Positions 1 to 7,996 of a stretch of 64,000 nucleotides of DNA are shown here, piece by piece. Numbering within the stretch: position 1 is the stretch's first letter; the number at the start of each line of letters is the position of its first letter. The notes beneath the pieces are model-generated. The model made no database searches. It saw only the letters and a program-made list of their open reading frames with translations, and was not told the DNA's origin. The position numbers were made by a program, and so were the translations under genes. This DNA comes from Lignipirellula cremea (GTDB taxonomy: Bacteria > Planctomycetota > Planctomycetia > Pirellulales > Pirellulaceae): assembly GCF_007751035.1 (NCBI RefSeq), contig NZ_CP036433.1:7173001-7237000 (forward strand). Direction: 5' to 3'.

Positions 1-869
1 TCCTGACGCTGACCTTCACGCCCAAAGGACGCCGCCACTGGACCTACGACCTGTTCTTTGACGAGGCCGGCCGCCCCAAACCGGACACGCACCTGGTGCA
101 TGCCCACACCCGGGAGAACCCGTTTCTGCCGCCCCAGTACCACGGCAATATCGAATCACAGTACACGCAAACGCTGGCCAGCCAGGAGCTGGGCGGCGAG
201 TTTATCGAGCTGGCCGGCGAGATGTTTCGCCGCGAGTGGTTCCCGGTGCTGCCCGCCGCGCCGGCGACGATCGCCCGGGTGCGATACTGGGACAAGGCCG
301 CCACGCACGGGTCGGGCGCGTTCACCGCCGGCGTGCGGATGGCGCGGACCGACGACGGGCTGTTTGTGGTGGAAGACGTCGTCCGTGGGCAATGGTCGTC
401 GCTAGAACGGGACCGCGTGATGCTGCAGACGGCCCATACCGACGCGAACCTGTCCGGGACGCCGGTGCGGATCTTCTTTGAACAGGAAGGCGGCAGCGGC
501 GGCAAGGAATCGGCCGAGCAGACCCTGCGGCTGCTGGCCGGCTTCTCGGTGCAGCGCGATCTGGTTTCCGGGCGACGAGATCGCTTGCGGGCCGGTCAGC
601 GTCTGCCAGGCGACGCCAAGATTTCCCGCGCCGGACCGCTGGCGGCGCAGGCCGAAGCGGGGAACGTCCGGCTGTTACGCGGCCGCTGGATCGACGACTA
701 CCTGGCTGAGATTTGCGCCTTTCCCGAATACCCTTACGCCGACCAGGTCGACGCCAGCTCCGGCGCGTTCAACAAGCTGATCGCCTTGACGGCGACGAGC
801 GACCAGCCGCAGCGGATCGCCGCGCCGCGTCCGCAGCCCAGCCGGCACGGCGTGCAGTTCCGGCGGTGA
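1..869 (+). CDS. Phage terminase large subunit, C-terminal nuclease part (5' cut by window edge)
   Basis: The reading frame is open from base 3 to the stop at 869, so only the C-terminal part (about 288 residues) is seen; the ATPase half lies outside. In DNA packaging this part is the RNase H-like nuclease that cuts concatemers. Its acidic triad can be placed: Asp in RYWDKA, Glu in FFEQEGG and Asp in YADQVDAS, the usual spacing for this family. The position at the head of a portal-protease-capsid block supports the call. Oddity: residues encoded by about 568-608 (GRRDRLRAGQRLPG) look like an extra 39-nt in-frame segment, because GGCGACG at 571 recurs at 609 with similar following bases, as if a unit had been imperfectly duplicated between VSG and DAKISRAGPL. 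Confidence 0.85.
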   Translation, partial: LTLTFTPKGRRHWTYDLFFDEAGRPKPDTHLVHAHTRENPFLPPQYHGNIESQYTQTLASQELGGEFIELAGEMFRREWFPVLPAAPATIARVRYWDKAATHGSGAFTAGVRMARTDDGLFVVEDVVRGQWSSLERDRVMLQTAHTDANLSGTPVRIFFEQEGGSGGKESAEQTLRLLAGFSVQRDLVSGRRDRLRAGQRLPGDAKISRAGPLAAQAEAGNVRLLRGRWIDDYLAEICAFPEYPYADQVDASSGAFNKLIALTATSDQPQRIAAPRPQPSRHGVQFRR

Positions 870-901
870 CGCGCGGGTTTGGTCAACTTAGGAATGTGCG
901 A

Positions 902-1139
902 CGAAAGTCGACAGTCAGTCGCCTTTTGCTCCGCAAAAGGACGCGTACTTTCACGGAGAGGCTGTGAATTTATTCCGAAATTCAGGGGATGTTAACTTAG
1001 GATGCTTCAAAAACGAGCCATTTTCATCTCAGAGGCGAGGTTTGAGATCAAAACAGGGTCGTTTTTGAGTGCCATTTGCTAGCAGAACCCCTCCTCTGGT
1101 TAATAAATTCACAGCCTCGGAGTGAAAGTCGACTTTCCG
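902..1139. repeat. MITE-like nested palindromic element
   Basis: Gene-free 362-base gap (870-1231) filled by inverted repeats. Outer arms 947-974 and 1102-1129 match over 8 bp (ACTTTCAC/GTGAAAGT) and then a perfect 17 bp (958-974 against 1102-1118) after a short mismatch. Inside lies an imperfect hairpin with arms 1009-1031 and 1043-1066. To the left is a hairpin with perfect 8-bp stem 922-929/933-940, extended outward by GAAAGT (903-908) and ACTTTC (947-952). To the right, 1124-1137 is the palindrome GAAAGTCGACTTTC. No ORF lies inside. The layout fits a non-autonomous miniature inverted-repeat element; transposition is inferred, and no target-site duplication was identified. Confidence 0.6.
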
Positions 1140-1231
1140 GCGTCTGCTCTTTCTCGGAACGACGAATCAATACCTGGCAGTAATGTTCGTCGTCCTCTTA
1201 TCCAATCCTTTCTTTTGCGGATCTGATCGTT

Positions 1232-1609
1232 ATGCCGAAAGCTCGAATCTTCCCGTTCCTGGCGATGAAAGATTGCGGCTGGACCGCTTTGGCCCGCGTG
1301 CAGAATCCGGACGGGGCAAACATCACCCAGGCGACCGTGGCGAGCATCGCCTGCCGGGTGACGGGGGCCGACGGGACGGCCACGCATACGGCCGATTTGA
1401 CGGTCAGCGCCGCCGTATCCGACGCCTTGCTGGGGAATTCGCTCAACCTTGACGCCCGCTGGACAGAAGACGACATCGGCTTCAACTTCGCCTGGGAGAC
1501 ACCCGCCGCCGCCTTCCCGGCCGCCGGTTACTACCGGGTGGAATTCACCTTTGTTCCGACGACCGGCGAGCCGTACAAGCTGGTGTATGAAGGGGCCGCG
1601 CTGGGTTAG
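1232..1609 (+). CDS. Small phage protein of unknown function (125 aa)
   Basis: I do not recognise a family. The protein has no signal peptide or membrane segment. It alternates short hydrophobic strands with turns (TALARVQNPD, ACRVTGADG, YYRVEFTFVPTTGEPYKLVYEG), suggesting a compact beta-sandwich or Ig-like fold. It lies between terminase and portal on the phage strand, where head-completion or small structural genes are common. Start ATG 1232 is the only good in-frame start. Its stop overlaps by 4 nt the end of the convergent LRR lipoprotein gene, so no terminator separates them. Confidence 0.6.
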   Translation: MPKARIFPFLAMKDCGWTALARVQNPDGANITQATVASIACRVTGADGTATHTADLTVSAAVSDALLGNSLNLDARWTEDDIGFNFAWETPAAAFPAAGYYRVEFTFVPTTGEPYKLVYEGAALG

Positions 1610-2910
1610 TCGTTCCGTGGGGCACCTGGATCGACTTTCAGGTATCGAATCGGTTGCTCCTTGGCAGGCTCATCGATCTGGGCGCCAGGCGCCAGGCGGA
1701 GCAGCAGGGTCGTTTGATCGGCCCGGCATTTCTCGAACTGAATGTCGATGGAGTCTACCGCTTCGAACGCGGCGATGTTTTCAAAGGTGCAGGCGTAAAA
1801 CTCGACCGACTTCAGGTTGAGCTCCCCTGTCAGCCGACGCCACAAGTGCGGGTCAATTGTCTGGCGGGTCAGGCTTACCTCGCGCAGCCCGTTGAATCGC
1901 AGGAGGTCCTGCAGGAGAGGGCCTGATTCGGGCGATCCGACGAGCGTGAGTTTTTCGACGGAGCCCAGCTGCAAAAAACTGGATTCGGCTTCGGCAGGAG
2001 TTTGGTAGAAAAGCATTGTCCTCGGATCGTGATCCTGGATCTCCAGTTCCGCCAGCGCATCGATGTGTCCTGCGGGAAAAACGGGGAAGCCCATGTTCAA
2101 CATTCGAAGGTGCAGCAAGCCGGCCTGGGAAAGCGTTTGGAGGTCGTCCATCACACGGGGATTTTCCTCACAGTTTTTGCGCCAGAGAATGTAAAATCTC
2201 AGCGGCTCGCCGTCTTGCCGCACTTTGATCAGATTTTCAGCCGTGTAAAACCCCGCACGCGTGAGTCGTAACAGAGATTTTCGAATCGCTTCGGAAGGAA
2301 CGGTCGACCAGCGGGCGCTGCTCAATTTCTGCGTCAGGGGGGCCATGCCGGCGGCCGTGACGTGTGTGGTCTCCAGATTGAGAGTGGTGAGTTTTTTGGC
2401 CTGCGCCAGATGCACGGCTGCAGCGTCGGTGATCTGACAATGCCTCAGGCTAAGGAGATCAAGCTCGGGCAACTGACAGAGCAGACGTACGGCTTCATCG
2501 GTGACGTCCGTGTCATCCAGGTAGACATGTCTCAGGTGCGGAAGGTTTGCCAGTTGCCGGGCGTGATGATCCCCCAGAACGCACCGGCTAAAATCGACGG
2601 ATTCTATCGTGTCAGCCGGCAAAATATCGGCGAGGTTTGTCTCCCACAGGTCGCAACCATGGAATCGAATGGCCGTCACCGCACCGATATAACGCCAGTC
2701 GCTGACGCCGTCGCCAGGCTCACACAACCAGGTTTCGCCGCCCCGACCTCTGACCTCCGCGATCACTCGCGCATCTCGAGCCTCACGGGCCAACTCCTGC
2801 TCGCTCTTGCCGCAGCCGGTCGCGAGGAACAGGAGCACAGCCATCAACCCCAGGCCAACCCGGGGGCGGGGACACGTCATCAGAAAAAGCCTTGCTGTTA
2901 TGCGTTTCAT
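1606..2910 (-). CDS. Leucine-rich-repeat lipoprotein, paralog of the next gene
   Basis: From ATG 2910 the protein is 434 aa. It starts with a lipoprotein signal peptide ending in the lipobox LATGC (Cys 33), then a charged helix (KSEQELAREARDARV), then several leucine-rich repeats such as LRHVYLDDTDVTDEAVRLL and LTTLNLETTHVTAAGM. The frame is open further upstream, but that part overlaps the neighbouring coding gene and lacks a signal peptide, so the internal start is preferred. It is likely membrane-anchored and protein-binding; the partner is unknown. It is the second gene of a tandem pair (43-nt spacing) placed antisense between phage terminase and portal, so it is a cargo (moron-like) candidate rather than a virion gene. 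Confidence 0.75.
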   Translation of the reverse strand: MKRITARLFLMTCPRPRVGLGLMAVLLFLATGCGKSEQELAREARDARVIAEVRGRGGETWLCEPGDGVSDWRYIGAVTAIRFHGCDLWETNLADILPADTIESVDFSRCVLGDHHARQLANLPHLRHVYLDDTDVTDEAVRLLCQLPELDLLSLRHCQITDAAAVHLAQAKKLTTLNLETTHVTAAGMAPLTQKLSSARWSTVPSEAIRKSLLRLTRAGFYTAENLIKVRQDGEPLRFYILWRKNCEENPRVMDDLQTLSQAGLLHLRMLNMGFPVFPAGHIDALAELEIQDHDPRTMLFYQTPAEAESSFLQLGSVEKLTLVGSPESGPLLQDLLRFNGLREVSLTRQTIDPHLWRRLTGELNLKSVEFYACTFENIAAFEAVDSIDIQFEKCRADQTTLLLRLAPGAQIDEPAKEQPIRYLKVDPGAPRND

Positions 2911-2953
2911 CGCGAGGATGCGGCTGCCGCCTTTTCCTTGCTCCTCGATAAGG

Positions 2954-4201
2954 TCAGTACAATTCGTCTTCGTCCAGTTCGCCGACGGTTGCCTGGGGCG
3001 CCACACGCAGCAGTTCGGTCGTTTGTTCGGCCGGACAGCTCTTGAACTGGATGCGGGCGGAGTCGTTTTGGATCGCCTGGAACGCGGCGATGTTTTCAAA
3101 GGTGCATTCGAGGAAGTCGATCTGCTGCAGCTCCCGTTCGGCCGTCAGCAGGCGCCACAGGTCCGGGTCAATCGCCTGGTGGGACAGGCTCACCTGGCGC
3201 AGTCCTTTAAGCTTCAGAAGTTCCCGCAGCAGCGGGCCCAGGTCGCCGCTGGCTTCGATCGTGAGTTTTTCGACGGAGCCCAGCTGGGACAGGCTGGCGA
3301 CTGCGTCGGCGGCGGGGGGAGATGTGGCGGGATCAATGTACGATTTCACATAGAAAACCAGCTCCGCAATCGAATCCAGCTGACCGTCCGGCACGGCAGG
3401 GAAGGAAGACATGTCCACCTGGATGCGCAGCAAGCCGGCCTGGGAAAGCGTCTGGAAATGTTCCATCACGCGGGCATCCTGGTTCCATTGCCCGCCCCAC
3501 TCCACGTCAAACGTCAAAGGTTCGCCGTCGTCCCGCACTTCGCTGAGATTATCCTCGATGAACAGGCCCATGCGCGAGATCCGCACCATTGCCAGCCGCA
3601 CCGCTTCCGAAGGTACGGTCGACCATTGCGAGCCGGCGACGCTCAACTGCGGCGCCAGGGCGGCGATGCCGGCGGGCGTAACGTAAGTCGCCCGCAGACC
3701 GACATGCCGGAGATTTCTGGCCGACGCCAGAGACGCCGCAGCGGCGTCGGAAATCTGGCATCGGTCCAGGTCCAGGTATTCCAGCGCGGGAAGCTGGGAC
3801 AGCAGACGCACGCCTTCATCGGTGATGTCCGTGTCGCTGAGGCGAACGGTGGTCAGGCGAGGCAAACTGGCCAGCTGCCTGGCATGATGATCCCCAAAAC
3901 TGCACTGGCGAAAGTCGACATAAGTGATCGTGTCGGCCTGTACGATTTCCGCCAGGCTAGAATCCCACAGATCACAGCACTGGAAACTCACGCCCGCCAC
4001 CGCGCCCGCATACAGTCCCGTGTCGGCGACGTCCTCAGGGTCCACCTGGGTCACCTCGCCGCCCAGGCGATGGACCTCCGCCGCAACTTTCGCATCACGG
4101 GCCCGGCGGGCCAGGTCCTGCTCGCTCCGGCCGCAGCCGGTTCCGGCGATCAGGAGGCCAGTCATCAGCCCGAGGCTGGCCAGGGTATGTCGAAACGCCA
4201 T
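2954..4201 (-). CDS. Leucine-rich-repeat lipoprotein (first of tandem pair)
   Basis: 415 aa with a clear signal peptide and lipobox (AGTGC, Cys 23), then the helix RSEQDLARRARDAKV and LRRs (LTTVRLSDTDITDEGVRLL, LEYLDLDRCQISDAAAASL). It shares long blocks with the gene at 1606-2910: FGDHHARQLA, QWSTVPSEAVR against RWSTVPSEAIR, ETLSQAGLL-type segments, CTFENIAAF and a common C-terminal layout, so the two arose by tandem duplication. It is transcribed against the phage genes and has its own upstream gap (4202-4395), where a promoter would lie. Export to the envelope and protein binding are predicted from the architecture only; no enzymatic motif is visible. Confidence 0.75.
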   Translation of the reverse strand: MAFRHTLASLGLMTGLLIAGTGCGRSEQDLARRARDAKVAAEVHRLGGEVTQVDPEDVADTGLYAGAVAGVSFQCCDLWDSSLAEIVQADTITYVDFRQCSFGDHHARQLASLPRLTTVRLSDTDITDEGVRLLSQLPALEYLDLDRCQISDAAAASLASARNLRHVGLRATYVTPAGIAALAPQLSVAGSQWSTVPSEAVRLAMVRISRMGLFIEDNLSEVRDDGEPLTFDVEWGGQWNQDARVMEHFQTLSQAGLLRIQVDMSSFPAVPDGQLDSIAELVFYVKSYIDPATSPPAADAVASLSQLGSVEKLTIEASGDLGPLLRELLKLKGLRQVSLSHQAIDPDLWRLLTAERELQQIDFLECTFENIAAFQAIQNDSARIQFKSCPAEQTTELLRVAPQATVGELDEDELY

Positions 4202-4395
4202 CGTGAAACGTCCGTGAGTGAGAAAAGGACTGCGTGAGAAAAGAGCCTGCCGCCATCGAGGCAGCCGGCTGATGATGCCCTGCCGGAATCTACCCGGGTG
4301 ATCCAGGTCCTCTCTCCCCGATTCTACCTGTTGCCTGTCGTCGTTACCAACCTTCCTTCCCGCCGGTGCGCCGGCTTCTTTGTGAGCTTTACCGT

Positions 4396-5754
4396 ATGAC
4401 CAGCCCTGTCGATATGCCGCTGCAGCCTTCGCACTTGTTGACCATCCAGGGAGCCGCGGGCGATTCGCAGCGACTGTACCGCCCGCCGGATGAGGCGATC
4501 CGCCATAGCCTGGAAAACGCCCGGTTCATGCGGAACGAGTGTGGCGTGATGGAATGCCTGGAGGCCCGGCAACGGGGCTCCGCCCTGCTGCCGTGGCGGA
4601 TCATCCCGGAAGAAGACGACTGCCCTGCCGCCCAGCAAGCGGCGGCCGTGCTGACGCGGATCGTCCGCCGTATTCCTCATTTCCTGGAGTACCGCCGGAA
4701 CCTGCTCGAGGCGCTCTGGTACGGCAAGTACGCCGTGGCGCAGCGTTTTGGCCGGATCCGGGTCGGCGGACAATGGCGCATCGGCGTCACCCACTGGGAG
4801 CCGCGGCACGGAGACAAGCTTGTCTTCAGGGCGGCCGCCGATGGCAACTGCGAGCCCGATCAGATCGGCATCCGCGTCAGCCAGGATCCGGGCGCCGGCA
4901 ATCAACCGCATGCGTCCGCCAGTGAGGATCCGTCCGGCGAGACCCCCGTCTCGCAGATCGAAACGACCAGCCAGGGGAAGGTCTACTTTCTGCGGCAGGA
5001 AGAGCGCGACCTGCTGGCCGTGCATCGGCATATTATCGAAGACGGCCCGCCCGAAGATCCGTTTGGCGCCGGGGGCATCCATGGCGTGGGCATTCGCAGC
5101 CGCATTTACTGGTCCTGGTACAGCATGCAGGAATGCCTGGCGTTTCTGATGGAGTACCTGGAACGCTCCGCCTTGGGGATCGAAGTCTGGAGCTACCCCA
5201 GCGGCAACGCACAAGCGGAAGCGGCCGCCCGCCAGGCGGCCGAAGAGCGGATCAGCGGCGGGCGCTCGATCGTGCTCGTGCCCAAACCGTTGGGCGACAA
5301 CGCAGGCCAGTTCGGCGTCGAGCATATCGAGCCCGGTCTCGACGGCGCCGGTGCGTTGCGTTCGATCATCACCGATTACTTCGGCCACAAGATCAAACGC
5401 TATATCCTGGGGCAGACGCTCACCAGCGAAACGGGCGCCACCGGTCTCGGTTCCGGCGTGGCCGAAACGCACGCCGCGACCTGGCTGAATATCGTGCGGT
5501 ACGATGCGCAGAAGCTGGCGGAAACGCTAACGACCGATCTGGTCGAGCCGCTCTGCCGGTTCAATTTCTCCAGCGCCCGGGACCTGCCTTTGCGGCTGGT
5601 GCTGGATGTGGAGTCGCCCGATATCGAACGAACGCTGGCGGCCTGGAAGGCAGCCTACGAGATGGGCCTGCAGCTCAAGGCCGAAGAAGTCGCCAACCTG
5701 ATCGGCGCCGGCCGTCCCGGCAGCCAGGAAGAAGCGTTAGGTCGGCCGGTTTGA
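4396..5754 (+). CDS. Phage portal protein, Mu gp29-like (DUF935)
   Basis: 452 aa from ATG 4396; a start at 4366 is also open. The portal forms the dodecameric DNA gate at one capsid vertex and docks the terminase. Family features: the N-terminal ENARFMRNECGVMECLEAR, and the characteristic C-terminal block GQTLTSETGATGLGSG followed by VAETHAATWLNIVRYDAQKL and TTDLVEPLCRFN, which matches the gp29 pattern of a Thr/Ser-Gly loop and a helix ending in LVxPL. Length is a little below the Mu protein (about 500). It precedes the protease/scaffold gene, the usual head order. A central acidic, Pro-rich stretch (about residues 165-195) looks like a linker. Confidence 0.85.
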   Translation: MTSPVDMPLQPSHLLTIQGAAGDSQRLYRPPDEAIRHSLENARFMRNECGVMECLEARQRGSALLPWRIIPEEDDCPAAQQAAAVLTRIVRRIPHFLEYRRNLLEALWYGKYAVAQRFGRIRVGGQWRIGVTHWEPRHGDKLVFRAAADGNCEPDQIGIRVSQDPGAGNQPHASASEDPSGETPVSQIETTSQGKVYFLRQEERDLLAVHRHIIEDGPPEDPFGAGGIHGVGIRSRIYWSWYSMQECLAFLMEYLERSALGIEVWSYPSGNAQAEAAARQAAEERISGGRSIVLVPKPLGDNAGQFGVEHIEPGLDGAGALRSIITDYFGHKIKRYILGQTLTSETGATGLGSGVAETHAATWLNIVRYDAQKLAETLTTDLVEPLCRFNFSSARDLPLRLVLDVESPDIERTLAAWKAAYEMGLQLKAEEVANLIGAGRPGSQEEALGRPV

Positions 5755-5781
5755 GAAGGAGGGCGGCTACGTCGCTTTCAG

Positions 5782-5799
5782 CAGGAGCGTTAGCTCCTG
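5782..5799. repeat. Perfect 7-bp-stem hairpin next to the 5801-5905 element
   Basis: CAGGAGC (5782-5788), loop GTTA, GCTCCTG (5793-5799). It lies just after the portal stop and directly beside the larger inverted repeat. There is no T-run, so it is not a standard terminator; it may belong to the same dispersed element. Confidence 0.55.
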
Positions 5800-5800
5800 G

Positions 5801-5905
5801 TGAGCGGCACGGCGCTAGCCGCCGGCTCTTCTTGTTCGAGTTCGCCTCGCGTTTTCCTGGTCCAACATTATTCCAAAAAGCCGGCGGCTAGCGCCGTGCC
5901 GCTCA
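5801..5905. repeat. 105-bp element bounded by perfect 27-bp inverted repeats
   Basis: Bases 5801-5827 and 5879-5905 are perfect reverse complements (27 of 27), starting TGAGCGGCACGG and ending GCCGTGCCGCTCA. The 51-bp interior is T-rich and non-coding. A single transcript would form a very stable hairpin. The size and symmetry fit a MITE or REP-like unit inserted between the portal gene and the antisense secreted-protein gene. No transposase is present. Confidence 0.8.
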
Positions 5906-5941
5906 GTTTGCGTCCTCCGTGTTTTGCGAAAGCCGAAGTCT

Positions 5942-6355
5942 TTACGCGGCCCGGTCGCGGGGCTCAATGCGGATGCTGACGATGGGAGCCGTCAGGCGGC
6001 GGCGGTCAAACGAACCAGGTCCGCCGGTCGCCGTTTCGACAATCTCCAGTCGCAGTCCCTGCTTCATCACGCCCATCATGATGAACAGTTCCGGCTGCGG
6101 GCCGCGGGTCGCTCCATTGATATAAGCGCGAACGGGCGTCGCCAGTTCCGAGGTCGCCAGCCGCACTTCGCCTTCTTCTGGGCGCACCATTTCAATCAAC
6201 AGTACGCCTTCGGTGGTGGTGACCGACAGGCGATCACCGGCTCGCAGCGAGTCCAGTCGGACCGTCTGCAGATTGTTGGTCGGCGCGGTTTGCGGTTCTC
6301 CTGCGAATGGGCTCGATAAAGCGAGGGTCGCCAGTACTGCAACGCAGATATTCAT
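5942..6355 (-). CDS. Small exported protein of unknown function
   Basis: 137 aa from ATG 6355, chosen because GAGGAG lies about 6 nt upstream and because the protein then begins with a signal peptide (MNICVAVLATLALSSPFAGE). The longer frame upstream lacks either feature. The mature part is small and beta-rich (VRLDSLRAGDRLSVTTTEG, LIEMVRPEEGEVRLATSE, APIVSIRIEP), compatible with a secreted beta-barrel or OB/SH3-like fold. No catalytic motif is seen. It sits antisense inside the phage block, between portal and protease, so it is another non-virion passenger. Confidence 0.65.
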   Translation of the reverse strand: MNICVAVLATLALSSPFAGEPQTAPTNNLQTVRLDSLRAGDRLSVTTTEGVLLIEMVRPEEGEVRLATSELATPVRAYINGATRGPQPELFIMMGVMKQGLRLEIVETATGGPGSFDRRRLTAPIVSIRIEPRDRAA

Positions 6356-6684
6356 ATTGGTCTCCTCAAACGGCGGTTGCGTGGTAACCGCCTGTGATAT
6401 TGGACCGGTCGCACGGCATGCCGGCGAACGTTCCCGCAGATTTGCAATTTCAGACAAGAGACAGACGAGACTCAACCCTAGATTGCCCCGACGACCGCGG
6501 CTGCAGAAAACTTCAGCCAATCGTCATTTTTTTCCAGGGTTCGCCAGACTCCCAGCCGCCTCCTTGCGCCACGGTTAGAACGGGTGCGATCCTTCCGGAA
6601 CGCGCAGACGCTACAACGTGCTCACTCTCCTCGCAATTGACCGCATCGCCCCCAAAGGAGTCAAGAGCAGGCGAGAAAATAGTG
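6356..6684. other. Non-coding gap upstream of the protease/scaffold gene
   Basis: The start-proximal part carries the ribosome binding site of the antisense gene ending at 5942. The rest shows no convincing ORF, tRNA or repeat. Divergent promoters for the antisense gene and the downstream phage genes would have to lie here; I could not pick a confident -35/-10 pair. Confidence 0.4.
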
Positions 6685-6798
6685 GTGGAAGAGATACTGG
6701 ACATGCGAATACTATACGACATCGCCCGCTACATGGTTCGCAACTTTTTCCGCGACACGCTGGGCATTCCGCAAAATCGGGGAGAAACGCGTCGATGA
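6685..6798 (+). CDS. Possible small leader protein (31-37 aa)
   Basis: Short frame from GTG 6685 (or ATG 6703) to TGA 6798. From ATG 6703 the product is 31 aa, starting MRILYDIARYMVRNFFRD: an amphipathic, aromatic and basic helix followed by a short basic tail. Its stop overlaps the ATG of the protease gene as ATGA, the usual sign of translational coupling. No homolog is recognised and the upstream ribosome binding site is weak, so it may be fortuitous. Confidence 0.35.
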   Translation: MEEILDMRILYDIARYMVRNFFRDTLGIPQNRGETRR

Positions 6799-7952
6799 CG
6801 GAATCGGAACTTTTGCACCTGGCGGGGCAGACCTTTCCCCCCGATCGGTTCGTCCCCGCGGAAGACGTGTGCCTGTTTGCCGAGCATACGGCCCGCGATG
6901 CTCGCGGCCGGCGGCATCGCTTTGACAAGGCCGCCCTGGCGCAGCTCGTTCGCCGCGGTAACCAGCGGATTGCCGATACGGGCACGTTCGCCGTGCTGAC
7001 CGCCGGCCATACGCCGGATCGCGAGGCCTTGCTGCATGGCGCCCCCATGCCCGAAGTGGTTGGCTTTGTCGGGCCGTTTCGCCTGGGGGGGATCGGCCGG
7101 CTGCGTCCCCGGGCGGCGATTTACGCCCACGAATGGCACTTTCGCGATGCGTCCCTGCGGCTGCAGAAGCTGCCCCGACGGAGCGTGGAGTTATGGCTCA
7201 CGCACGATCCGGCGGAACGTTTTTTTGATCCGGTGGCCGCCCTGGGCGCCGAAACGCCCCGACTGGACCTGGGGCTTCGTCTGGCTCGTATGCCAGGCGG
7301 AGAAACGGTCGAGAAGTTCGCCGTGCCGGCGGCTTCGTCCTCTCTTTTTAAGGAAGCGTTGATGCTTGATTCGCAAGATTTTGATGAGATTGTCCAGGCC
7401 TTTGAAAAGCTCGACTGGGTGCAGTTCGTGAAGAAGCAGATGGCGGCCGCCCAAGAGACGACGGCCGAACCATCCGGCGGCGACGGTTCCCAGGCGAGCG
7501 ACGACCCGGGCGATCCGCTCCGCCACAGCCGCGACGGCGACCCGATCCGCTACCGGCGACTGGAAGCGGAATTCGCCACGCTGCGACAGGCGCACGAAAC
7601 GCTGCAGCGGTCGTCGGTGGAACTGGCTCGTGAATCCGCCGACGCCCGGCGGTCGGCCAGGCTGGATCAGTTGGCGGCGCAGATCACGCTGGATGTTGAG
7701 GCGGAAAAGAACCGCTGCCTTTACGCCCGCGGGGCCAACCTGAGCGACGACCAGTTCCAGCAGCGGGTCGAGCTCATCGAGCAGTACGCCCAGCCGCTGC
7801 CGCTGGGACGCCGGTTGCCCCGCGGGGAAGAACCGAGCCAGGGCCCCAGCCAGGCCGATCGTACGCAACAGGCGATCGCCTTCGCCGACTCCCGGCGCCG
7901 CGAAGGCCGCCCCGTCGACTGGCAAACGGCCCTGGACCACGTGAACCAGTAA
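6795..7952 (+). CDS. Phage head maturation protease with C-terminal scaffold (Mu I-like)
   Basis: 385 aa from ATG 6795. The N-terminal half resembles prohead serine proteases: a His in TAGHTPD (His 72) and a Ser in LPRRSVELW (Ser 130) are the likely catalytic pair. The C-terminal half is acidic and helical, with a coiled coil (about 255-300, RYRRLEAEFATLRQAHETL) as in capsid scaffolds. The order portal - protease/scaffold - decoration - capsid is that of Mu and lambda-type heads. An in-frame ATG at 7362 preceded by AAGGAAG may produce a separate 196-aa scaffold. Exact peptidase family is uncertain because the fold is only inferred from motif spacing. Confidence 0.7.
   Translation: MTESELLHLAGQTFPPDRFVPAEDVCLFAEHTARDARGRRHRFDKAALAQLVRRGNQRIADTGTFAVLTAGHTPDREALLHGAPMPEVVGFVGPFRLGGIGRLRPRAAIYAHEWHFRDASLRLQKLPRRSVELWLTHDPAERFFDPVAALGAETPRLDLGLRLARMPGGETVEKFAVPAASSSLFKEALMLDSQDFDEIVQAFEKLDWVQFVKKQMAAAQETTAEPSGGDGSQASDDPGDPLRHSRDGDPIRYRRLEAEFATLRQAHETLQRSSVELARESADARRSARLDQLAAQITLDVEAEKNRCLYARGANLSDDQFQQRVELIEQYAQPLPLGRRLPRGEEPSQGPSQADRTQQAIAFADSRRREGRPVDWQTALDHVNQ
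7350..7364 (+). promoter_or_regulatory. Internal ribosome binding site and ATG for a scaffold product
   Basis: AAGGAAG lies 5 nt before ATG 7362, which is in frame with the protease gene (codon 190) and falls exactly between the protease half and the helical half. This is the nested protease/scaffold arrangement known from lambda C/Nu3. Production of the shorter protein is inferred. Confidence 0.5.
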
Positions 7953-7996
7953 CAACCAACCGCTAACCGCTCCTCCCTCCTCCTTGAACGAGAACC

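Noticed and set aside
1109-1485. Overlapping - strand frames opposite the 125-aa phage gene
   Set aside because: They are antisense shadows of a coherent + strand protein and lack a ribosome binding site.
2362-4237. Long + strand frames opposite the two LRR lipoprotein genes
   Set aside because: The - strand reading gives signal peptides, lipoboxes and LRRs in two paralogs; the + frames give only low-complexity Gln/Arg/His sequence.
4324-5472. 382-aa - strand frame opposite the portal gene
   Set aside because: A shadow of the DUF935 portal; no recognisable domain and no translation signal.
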